DNA of 64,000 nt, taken from the NCBI GenBank assembly GCA_015501595.1, contig JADNRX010000019.1, forward strand, positions 124,001 to 188,000, read 5' to 3'. A model generated the notes under the pieces. That model was not told the DNA's origin and made no database searches. It saw only the letters and a list, made by a program, of their open reading frames with translations. The stretch comes from Hymenopellis radicata. Lineage: Eukaryota > Basidiomycota > Agaricomycetes > Agaricales > Physalacriaceae. The translations under genes were made by a program, and so were the position numbers. Positions 55,962 to 64,000 of the stretch are shown here, piece by piece (position 1 is the first letter of the stretch; every line of letters begins with the position of its first letter).

Positions 55962-56483
55962 CTGAAGGATTGGCGGCTGCATCGAGATACCAAGCCGTAG
56001 TCCGCTTGTTGAAGTCCCATAGCTTGAGCAGACGATCTTCCATGTGTCTTCGGGCCACAGGTGGAAGGTGTAGTTGGAGCAAAGGGAGACGCAGTAGTGG
56101 GCGGTTTGGGGTTGTCGTGCACAAACTCTATCCTGGTTCTGTATCTTGGTGTAAACTAGAACGTCTCTCTTAGATACTTTCCGACAATGGACGCCGCATA
56201 CGAGCGGTCTTTGTCGGATGGGAGTGGTGGAGGATGTGTATCTGACCAAAGTTCCAGATGTCGTCGAAGGTGACGAGGATGCCCAGGAACCATAGTGGCG
56301 GGAAATGATTGAGATCGGGGTCGGGCAAGTAGCAGCGTGGGATATCTTCAAGAGGAGAGGCAGCCTTCATTGCCTCAAATGTCAACAACATCTTTGGAGG
56401 CACGTTAGGAGGCGACGCGTCGCGAAAAGGGAGGAAAAGACATACCTTGTTGGCCTCTTTCACCTTTTGGCGCAAAATCTCGC
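55962..56483 (-). pseudogene. Frameshifted tandem copy of the unknown gene at 56655
   Basis: REILRQKVKEANK before a donor, then AASPLEDIPRCYLPDPDLNH and PPLWFLGILVTFDDIWNFGQ match the neighbour's AASPLDELPYYYYPDKTLKH and PPKWYLGILATIDDICTFAQ. Later parts, NYTFHLWPED, KLWDF and EWPLDCQS, lie in other frames, with a stop after RPLSESI. So it is broken. Confidence 0.6.
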
Positions 56484-56654
56484 GGGGTGCTGGTCCATTT
56501 TCTGCCTCTGCCAGCCATGCTAATCGCTGCTGATAGACAAAGACTCATCCAAGAATCGACATCATGATCTAGCATAACGGCCGACCAGTCATCGGCGACT
56601 CAGCGCAAACGAGGACTACTTCTCCTTTGAGGGTGCAGCTTGGCTTATGCGACA

Positions 56655-57311
56655 CTAGCAAAACTTTAAACTGACGACATTTTCTTTTCTCCATATTTCT
56701 GCTCCCATAGACGATAAACTGCAGTAGCATTGTAAGAGAGAGCACATAGCATATGCGGGAAACTCACAATCGAGGGGCCATTCCGTCTCACTGAGTTCAC
56801 CCGTATCACGGAGTGCATCGAGGTACCAAGGTATCCTTGGTCCCACGAAGTCCCATAGCCCGAGCAGACGGCTTTCCATCTTATCGAGTTCGTCGTCAGG
56901 CCACAAGTGGACGGTGTAGTTGGAGCAGATGGAGATGGAGAAGAAATCGCTAGTGGAGGTGTCGGCGTACACAATCCGTATGTTGGTAGCACACGCTGCG
57001 TTAATCTGACACGTCTTGTAAACCGGGCGGACAGCTCCCACGGTGTTCTCCCGGCGGTCTTTGTCCGATGGATTAGTGCACGTTGCAACAAGGTTGTGTT
57101 TCTGAGCGAAAGTGCAGATGTCGTCGATGGTGGCGAGGATGCCCAGGTACCATTTGGGCGGGCAATGTTTGAGGGTTTTGTCGGGGTAGTAATAGTAGGG
57201 GAGTTCGTCGAGCGGGGAGGCAGCCCGAATGTCAGTGTCTTTTGAGACGCGTCAATAGGCAACGCGGCGGGGCGACTGAGCACAACACATATGTACCTTG
57301 TTAACCTTCAT
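56655..57311 (-). CDS. Hypothetical protein, intact-looking member of a local tandem pair
   Basis: A short first exon ends MKVNK at a gtacat donor. Exon 2 reads DTDIRAASPLDELPYYYYPD, PPKWYLGILATIDDICTFAQ, NPSDKDRRENTVGAVRPVYK, NIRIVYADTSTSDFFSISIC, NYTVHLWPDDELDKMESRLL and EWPLDCEF, open for about 200 codons. The stop at 56655 or an intron after DCE closes it. I do not recognise a family; several aromatic and Cys residues are shared with the broken copy at 55962. The start is uncertain: this is the first ATG in the exon-1 frame. Confidence 0.5.
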
Positions 57312-60300
57312 CACCTTTCTGCGCACATGGCCGCAAAACCTTGCATGGTAGACGAAACATCGCTTGTCGACATGAGCTCATGAGCGTAACTGTTCAAAGG
57401 AAAATGTGACGTTATCAGCTGTCACGCCAAACGCAAACGTCGCCACTTTACTCAAAATTTAGGCTCATGACCCACGTCCCATGTCCTCATATGGACATGG
57501 CATCAGGAAAAAGGTGCCCAGGTAATATCTCGAGAATAGCCGTAGAATAGTGCTAATCTGACTATTCTGCCTCCATTAGACAGAATAGCACCATTTGTCA
57601 GATGTTTACTTTTTAAATAGGTCCCCTGGCTCTTTTGGTTCGATTATCAGGGAAAAGCACAACATTTTCCAACCACTTCTCAAAGATCTCTAGCAAACCA
57701 TCATCATATCCCCAGCCCATTACACTGATTTAGAGACTTGTACCCAGCTCAGACGACAGCAGATGATAGTAAGCAACATGCCACAGGGCATCATATTGCA
57801 AATAAGTATGCTACACAGTCTATCTACGAAGTACTACATAGCTACGAGCTAGTACAACAACAGCGCACGCTACTGCATAAAAGTAATGCGACCCGAGACG
57901 CCACCAGTCAGTCATCTCCATATTCCACGGGGTGTGGAAAGCAAAGAACTGCGGCCACTAGAAGGCAATCAGCAAATGAACGTGGAAGAGACAAACACAT
58001 ACCTGCTCGGGGCACCATGTATCGGTTGGGATAGTAGTATACGACGAGCTTGGGTAGCCATGCAGGAAGAGCAGACACGGCTTCGCACCGGGCCCAACGA
58101 AGTCAAGTGAGATGGGAGTCGCGGTGACCATCACGAAGATAGGGGGCACATGGCTGAATGAAGACGAGGTAAATAACTAGGGTGTCAGGGTGAGTAGACG
58201 GAACGCACCGAATAGTAAAGCTAGCCCATCTAGGATCACTGCCATTGTCTGAAAGTCATCTAAAATGGTCCTGGAGCGTAGAGAGACAGCGTCGAGCAGT
58301 CTGTCAATGTCGAAGTCGGCCGCACTCGTTCATGGGAAACGAGAACCTGCAAAGAGTGTTGATAAGTTCGTCGTTGGCGGCAGAGACAAACAACCAACCA
58401 GAGCATCGAAAACGTGGGCTAGCAATGACGCCGAGGGCAGAGAGCTAGACGTAGAATCGAGTGAGCCAGGTGAGATGGTGGTGGGAGGAAAGAACTGACG
58501 ACCATCAACTAGCGGCAGTCAAGCTGTTAACGCATCCGCAAGGCGATGGCGGCAACATCGGTGACGACGACGACGCTGTTAACCTGTCGTTACAGTGCGA
58601 GTACACACACCATGGACGTCCATCTCGGTAAGTGAGGGCGTCCGCGAAGGTCGAGCATACGGCAATGAGTCTATGAAAATTATTAGTGATGGGGGTAAGA
58701 TGCACCTACGAGAGTAGACGGCCAGAATATGGTGCACTTTGCGAGACTAACACTCCTCGTGAGCAGGAGCTGAGCGCTGAATGGCAAATGAGTAGGATCA
58801 CACCGAAAAGACCTAGTGATAGGTACTTACCAATGTGCACAGCGATGAGCCGGTTGCTCTTCTGGAATACACTGCCTACTCTTTCAGGTTGTGCTGTACA
58901 TGGTGGCCACAACGTGAACTCTCCATTATCAGGTGGGCTACGTGCAAGCAGGGCTGCGCCACTGTTGCGGGCGTAGTGGGATGGGGAGAGGGAAAGGTCG
59001 TGAAAGCGGACTTCGAAAAAATGGCTGGAAGTCGAACATGCACGTGGGCGCTTGCCACCCACGCACGGACCACAGGCATCTCGGTCGATCGGGACTTATG
59101 CAATTTCTTGTCTGGTACTGTACTCTGACTCTACGACCATCTCCATTTCCTACGCCGTGTGTTCTCACAGCATCCACACGCAACTGCCGCGCCGCTTCTG
59201 GGGAAGGACATCGCACTGGCCTCTGGCATTCGCGATGTACCAACTGTACGTGGCAGTGTCACCAGCTATGCCCCGACATTTTCAAACGGGCCTCGAGTGT
59301 CGAAAGGCTTCTATCCGTTACACCCACATCATTCTCGATTTTCCAGGCAGTTGGCGCAGAACATCGCGCTCTCAACGTCGAGACTTGGCGCGACTTGGAG
59401 GGCTCTCTCTCGATGAATTTCTTGTCCTGCTCTGGTGTGTCCTCGCTTTGTCTCGCGTATCCACTACTCACCTCACAACAGTCTTCGACACTATCCTTCA
59501 AGAGCGGCAGGACAACTTCGGGCGCTCTAATGGCGGGTTGTAGGTACGTTGTCCGTGCTCCTCGTTTATCCAATAATTCACTGTGCGGTAGATGTCGACA
59601 CCGGGCTATCATTCAAGACGATGTTGACTCATGCTCAGCGCGCTGTCGTCCGCCACTCACCACTCACCACTCGACCCTAGTTGGACCCTCGAACTGGAAG
59701 CTCGCCGCCTCGACTCACATAGTGAGTCATCTATTTCGTCTTCTACCACTGTTGAACTCATTCGTACCACAGAACGATTGGCCTTGGTACCGCCCCGGCT
59801 CTTGATAAATCGACAGACGAGACGCGGCCTTGACTCCACGATCTCCCGTTCGACTAGGAACTGTTTGTGTGCCTAGTACGCTTGTCTCGTTACATTATTC
59901 GCCGCCCCCGAAGTCTAACTCTTGGTATAGTCTAGACAACACTGAGAAGAGGTGCTTCTCTTGAGGTGTGTTACACCCGCTCGCGCTGTTCTTTACATGT
60001 TGATGCTCAATTACACATCCTAGAACTATGTAACATGGCATATCTCTGTTTGTTCCGAGGGACGCCGTGGATGGATATCCTGTGGTTCACGGGCCGCCCA
60101 GTAAAGGGAAACACCAAGGGGTAAGTCGCCGTATTCGCCTCTTCTCTCGTTATCGAGTGGTTAGCTGAACCATTCCCTTAGACAACGGTTTTGTGTATGT
60201 GACGTCGGCACTGCTACCTTCGCCCTAGCGAGAACCTTGGTGGCCTGTAGGATGGACTTTTCTTTAGGGGGAGATGATGGCTGCTTGTCGGGGCACGTAA

Positions 60301-60415
60301 CTCTCTGTATGTCTGTTTGTTTGTGCAAATTTCACCATGTATTTACCATTCCGCAGACCAACGCGACTGTCAGCGTGTCTCTCTGCCGTTGAGGCGTCAG
60401 AATCCGTACCTCGAT
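57312..60415. other. Gene-poor, decayed region
   Basis: About 3.1 kb. It has an 8-bp stem hairpin CCATGTCC/GGACATGG at about 57478-57499, a short alpha/beta-hydrolase-like fragment (listed separately), and many overlapping open frames at 58.9-59.9 kb of which none shows a family motif. Confidence 0.4.
58009..58149 (-). pseudogene. Alpha/beta-hydrolase-like exon fragment
   Basis: One open stretch reads LDFVGPGAKPCLLFLHGYP then SSSYTTIPTDTW and reaches a consensus donor (gtatgt). The HGYP after a hydrophobic strand is the oxyanion-hole motif of epoxide-hydrolase-type folds. No nucleophile elbow or other domain was found downstream, so it appears to be a leftover. Confidence 0.35.
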
Positions 60416-61742
60416 TAGTGAATAGCACGGGTTCGGGTCACCCGGACCGGGTCATCATCGGGTACAATAGCGGGTCGGGCTCGGGTTGGCGGTCCGTGAC
60501 CCGGCCCCTACCCGTTACCCTTTTGAGGACCCGATCCTCCTAAGTACTCAGTAGCGTGGTAAGGCAACTACCTGCCAAATACTTTCTTAATATTAACTAT
60601 AAGATTTTACAGATTTTTATGAATTTATTTGGGCTCAAACGAGCCCAACGTCGTTGAGAAACGACGTTGCGGAAGAATCCGTGATCGCCGAGCTGGCCGA
60701 ACGTCCCGGCAATTGCCGGATAACGATCGGTTAGCTCTGATCAGGATATCTTACCTCTTGCCACCAGAGCACGACGTTAACTCGTGCTCTGTTGGCCCCG
60801 GAACTTGTTCTGGGGGTTGTTCTTCTTCTTTTCTTCCTGTTCTCTTGCTTTTCTGGCGCGGTTTGGCTTCGCGCCGGCCGCTGCGCCCTCGGATACGTTC
60901 CGGGGCGCATTCTGGCACTCGTCTCTGTGGCGGCGCCATTTCCGGACGACTTACAACGTGTAAGCCCTCAGGACGAGGCGTCAACACTCTTGGAAGGCGT
61001 GGGCGGGTCAACCGCCCAGATTAGCCCCCGCTTCGCACAGAGACTGGGGCTGGGCGGCGTCGCGGACGCATCCAGCCCCAAACGGTGCGTATTAGTTTGC
61101 TTTTCATTATTTCGTGGCTAACCTTGTTTCAGTTCTACGTCGTACCATTTTCCTTGCGCTTGGACTGACAGCCGTTCGCGAAGACGACTTCTACGCGTTC
61201 TGACTCTGGACGAGCAACGCAGACGCGTAAGCCTCCCGGAGGAGGAGCGGCACTTCAGGACGACGATGACGAGATTCAAGAGGCTGGAATAGCCCTCGCG
61301 TCGTCGTGGTCGTGCCCTGCAATGAGGCGAGGAGTTACTTCGGGCTGGACGCCGTCCAGCAAAAACGGTGCGTATTTCTACAAATGTTTTTGTTCTAACC
61401 ACACCTACCATCTCCTCGCAGGCGCCGTTCTCCCCCCACCAACTTCCCGTACCATCTTCCTCCCGTACACATGTTGTGTCCCTTCCCTGTTGCTATCCAA
61501 CAGGGTGGGCATTGACTGTGTGCTTCGTGCTCGTCGATAGCCCCCGTGCAATTGCCCGGGGGTCGTCGGCGCGCACGAAAAGACAATCTGTTCCTCACGG
61601 GTACGGGTACACCCGTCACCCTTTCTATACCCGAGGGTAACCCGATGTAAAACCCGTACCCGCCATGTCGGGTACGGGTAGTTCAGAGGGTCGGGTTCGG
61701 GTAATGGTCCGCCAACCCGAACCCGACCCGCGCTATTCACTA
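60416..61742. mobile_element. Complete non-autonomous hAT-family element, 1,327 bp
   Basis: Inverted ends: left TAGTGAATAGCACGGGTTCG and right, reverse-complemented, TAGTGAATAGCGCGGGTCGG. It is flanked by the perfect 8-bp duplication ACCTCGAT (60408-60415 and 61743-61750). GGGTACGGGT and GGGTTCGGGT repeats form subterminal arrays at both ends. The interior has repeated hairpin modules, for example GGCTGGgcGGCGTCgcgGACGC, each followed by a short C+T-rich stretch. It has no transposase. The element at 15806-16857 is a truncated relative. Confidence 0.85.
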
Positions 61743-62477
61743 ACCTCGATGTCGTCATCCAGAGTGTACGTCGAACACCTCTTCCCAAGTGGTAGACTCT
61801 GGTCTTGGAGCATACGGGAACAATATTTTCGACCGTACTAGTATCATTTACCTGCTAATTTCACAAATTTGTTCACACTCTTTGGGCACAGCCATTTCTG
61901 TCATGCAATGTGTGAACATTTATTCAGATTAGTTCGGGCTGCCAGTAAGATCACCCTAATTGAGACTATTTCGTGTATCTTAGTAGGAATAGCACGATTC
62001 CTGAAAATAGTACTAATTAGTGCTGAATTTTCCCCAGAATACCTGGGAGGCTTTTTCCTGATGGGGACACCGTGGGACATTACTCGGCGCCGGATTAGAT
62101 TAGATTAGTGTACTGCCCTGTGTCGGCCGCGTGTCCGCCGTGCTTATCTTCGCACCATCAAGCGCGCGTCGACCTCGACGAGCACAACGCCTCTGTGACC
62201 TGTCGGTACCTACAGCAATCAAACTTTTTCTCTACCTGCTCTTTCCTTGTGATCTTTCTTCCCTACTTCCCTTCCCACCTACATGGATCATCCAGACACG
62301 GATCCGCCACCGCCGGGCTACAAACGCACCAAGACCGGCAAAATAGCAAAAGCTGGCTGGGGCGGGCGGCGACGCGGATCTGGTCGCTCAACAATGACAC
62401 GCGCTACTGTGTCATTCGGCACATCACGCACTACGCGCCAGTCCTCAATCCAGTCTAGAGACCTCAACGAGTCCGAC

Positions 62478-62650
62478 GCGAGTCAGACTCGCGACTCGTA
62501 ACGTGAGTACTCACAGAAAAAGAAGTCCAGTTCAGACTCGTGTCGGACTCGACTCGCGATGACTCGCGAGTCATCGTGAGTCCACTCGCGAGTACTCACC
62601 ATGAGTCCGAGTCATCTCGGATACTCACGAGTACTCGCGAGTCCATCACC
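62478..62650. repeat. ACTCGCGAGT palindrome-rich tract
   Basis: GAGT and ACTC units recur throughout, several as the perfect palindrome ACTCGCGAGT. The longest is ATGACTCGCGAGTCAT at 62560-62575. Confidence 0.75.
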
Positions 62651-62700
62651 TCCCAGCATTCATGCACAGCGAGCATCCCCGGGCAATGGCACGGGGACAG

Positions 62701-62880
62701 TCAGCTGGGCATGAGGGTAGGGTGGGGTGGTGGTAGGAGGATGGTGATGGTGGTGGAAGGATAGTGGTAGTGGTGGGAGGATGGTGGTGGTGGTGGGAGG
62801 ATAGTAGTAGTGGTGGGAGGATGGTGGTGGTGGTGGGAGGATGGGAAGGTGGCAGAGTGGCGGTGGGAAGGTGAGAGAAG
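62701..62880. repeat. G-rich minisatellite
   Basis: Imperfect tandem units of about 18-23 bases built on GTGGGAGGATGGTGGTGG on the plus strand, purine-rich with many GG and GGG runs. Confidence 0.8.
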
Positions 62881-63284
62881 AGTGGTGCTCACTGTACTTC
62901 ATTCTCCTCCTTATCAATCAATCATTGTCCACCCATCATCCTCAAACTATTGTTGGCATCTAGTCGCCATCGTGCAGTCGAGTCGTCGCCGCGTCGCTGC
63001 AGCAAAGTTGTTGCCGTTGCGGCGGTTAAGTTGTTAGCGTGATTGAGTTGGCGCCGTTGCCACGGTCAAGCTGTTGGCGCCGTTGGGTCGGCGTCGCGGT
63101 CCAGTCGTCGTCACCATCCGGTCGTCGTCACCGTCCAGTCGTCCATCCAGTTGTTGTCCCAGTCTGCTTGTTGGAATCACAAGCCGGCACCGCGATGTCA
63201 CCAGTCTGACTCGACGTCGAGTCAACGGTGACTCGCTACCGGATCGTCGCTAGCCCTAGACGCGCCTGCTGTCGCGTATACTTT

Positions 63285-63455
63285 TGTAGGTCCCAGTTGG
63301 GGACCCGGTCCATTATTTCCTTACTGCTTAGAATACTTCACGGACAATTGCTTCTTGTAGACAGTGATTAAATTCTTGTATAAAAGTAGCATACAAACGA
63401 AGATTATATTCGTGCTCTCTGCTTTACTTGCCCGGTTCTACTACGACAAACTACA
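63285..63455 (+). repeat. 5' LTR of a Ty1/copia retrotransposon
   Basis: Bounded by TGTAG at the left and CTACA at the right (TG...CA). It contains a TATA-like TTGTATAAAAG and is followed immediately by ggttatgggccc, the likely primer-binding region. 171 bp. The 3' LTR lies outside the window, so the borders rest on this pattern alone. Confidence 0.6.
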
Positions 63456-63533
63456 GGTTATGGGCCCCGCCCGTGCCTAAATTGAACTAAAACCTCCCGC
63501 TCACACTTACTCATCTCTACACACCGTCGCGCC

Positions 63534-64000
63534 ATGTCGACCACGAAGCTCATCGAATTCTTCGCCCGTATCCCGCATTGCAAAGCGGACGGGTCGAACT
63601 GGATCTTTTACCGCGACCGATTCGTCTTCGCCGCAGAGGCGGCGCAGCTGCAGGACTATATTGTCGAGACAGCGACACCGCCAGCCGTACCCGTACCCGT
63701 CGACCCGCTGAACCCAACGAAGGTTGAAGCCGACGCGATTACACGTCACCCCGGCGTTGTAAGGCTCTGGCACGCGAACGAGTCCATCACGAAGCAAGCG
63801 ATGGCCTCGACAATCCCCGATGGATTGTTTCTCAGGGTGAAGGCAGAGACGTCGGCTGGAAAGATGTGGAAGAAAATTAATGATGAGTTCCAAAAGAAAT
63901 CCAAGATGATGACAGTGGACTTACGACGCAGACTCCAGGAAGAGAGATGCACAGAAAATGGCGACGTCAAGGTCCACTTGGCTAAGCTTGAAGCCCTGCG
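63534..64000 (+). CDS. Ty1/copia gag-like polyprotein, 5' part, cut by the window end
   Basis: An ATG 79 bp after the LTR opens a frame with no stop to the window end: MSTTKLIEFFARIPHCKADG, NWIFYRDRFVFAAEAAQLQD, PGVVRLWHANESITKQAMAS, AGKMWKKINDEFQKKSKMM and VDLRRRLQEERC. This is the gag (UBN2-type) pattern: a substrate-binding helix, then LW, then W..I...F, then L..L. It lies in the expected order LTR, primer site, gag. Later domains cannot be seen. Confidence 0.8.
   Translation, partial: MSTTKLIEFFARIPHCKADGSNWIFYRDRFVFAAEAAQLQDYIVETATPPAVPVPVDPLNPTKVEADAITRHPGVVRLWHANESITKQAMASTIPDGLFLRVKAETSAGKMWKKINDEFQKKSKMMTVDLRRRLQEERCTENGDVKVHLAKLEAL

Larger units (their letters stand above)
61743..63284. 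other. Low-complexity flank with one weak small ORF
   Basis: About 1.5 kb. A 72-codon plus-strand frame at 62283-62501 (MDHPDTDPPPPGYKRTKTGK...) is basic and Ser/Thr-rich but runs into the palindrome tract and has no known motif. After the minisatellite, 62990-63240 is rich in GTCGTC and GTTG repeats. Confidence 0.35.

Noticed and set aside
56907..57245. Plus-strand frame of 112 codons
   Set aside because: Antisense to the minus-strand gene at 56655, which shows conservation with its tandem copy.
58933..59876. Overlapping long frames on the plus strand (up to 290 codons)
   Set aside because: Three frames are open at once, none has a motif or a coherent intron chain, and the long frame is Ser/Arg/His-rich in a chance-like way.
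62660..62917. Minus-strand Pro/His/Ser-rich frames
   Set aside because: Translations of the minisatellite.
63507..63970. Minus-strand frames of 128 and 74 codons at the window end
   Set aside because: Antisense to the open copia gag frame, which carries the family motifs.
1..64000. CRISPR arrays, bacterial operons, riboswitches
   Set aside because: No regularly spaced repeats and no ribosome-binding sites; intron-rich genes make this eukaryotic nuclear DNA.

Overview
The window looks like nuclear DNA of a filamentous basidiomycete, most likely an Agaricomycete. The reasons are many short introns (about 45-75 nt) with GTRNGT-type donors, F-box-like and DUF6535 families expanded in mushrooms, a secreted class II (fungal) haem peroxidase, an APSES/ankyrin MBF subunit, Crinkler-type P-loop NTPases, and dense small transposons. 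No part looks bacterial. All gene models are spliced by eye.

Layout. 0.27-4.8 kb: TYR1 (prephenate dehydrogenase), a decayed ORF and an MFS transporter. 4.9-8.2 kb: a transposon nest with a complete LTR element in miniature (identical 271-bp repeats), a 1.6-kb hAT-type element with an 8-bp target duplication, and three small TA-flanked MITEs that share CTGTA ends. 8.26-8.35 kb: an intron-containing tRNA-Arg(ACG). 9-14.8 kb: a small basic protein gene, a low-complexity protein gene and calcineurin B. 15-19.1 kb: a tandem duplication of the mitochondrial tRNA-modification GTPase gene MSS1, with one copy dead and adjoining a hAT remnant and the other intact. 19.2-32.3 kb: a compact housekeeping block with DIB1, a methyltransferase, a class II peroxidase, COX16, a large AAA+ ATPase, an MBP1-like APSES factor and a Rossmann oxidoreductase. 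33-38.2 kb: a decayed and an intact F-box-like gene, then a MYND zinc-finger gene.

40.5-47.1 kb is the most unusual part: two convergent, diverged genes for Crinkler-type P-loop NTPases. One keeps a PD...QxK-like C-terminal nuclease signature plus an acidic tail with a nuclear-localisation-like cluster. The other keeps its Walker motifs but has lost both the nuclease residues and the tail. Beside them lie a dead kinase fragment and a chimeric pseudogene in which a methyltransferase copy runs into an STI1/Hop C-terminal fragment. 49.4-50.8 kb: TAD1 (tRNA adenosine deaminase). 52.1-55.5 kb: a DUF6535 membrane protein frame of about 1,000 codons cut by one in-frame TAG, ending in a tandemly duplicated intron+exon unit. 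55.9-57.3 kb: two tandem copies of an unknown gene. 57.3-64 kb: gene-poor DNA with a complete non-autonomous hAT element, a palindrome-rich tract, a G-rich minisatellite and the 5' end of a Ty1/copia retrotransposon that runs out of the window.

The housekeeping genes do not form one pathway. Several serve mitochondria or splicing (MSS1, COX16, DIB1). The accessory intervals are shaped by repeated transposon insertion, local duplication and gene decay.
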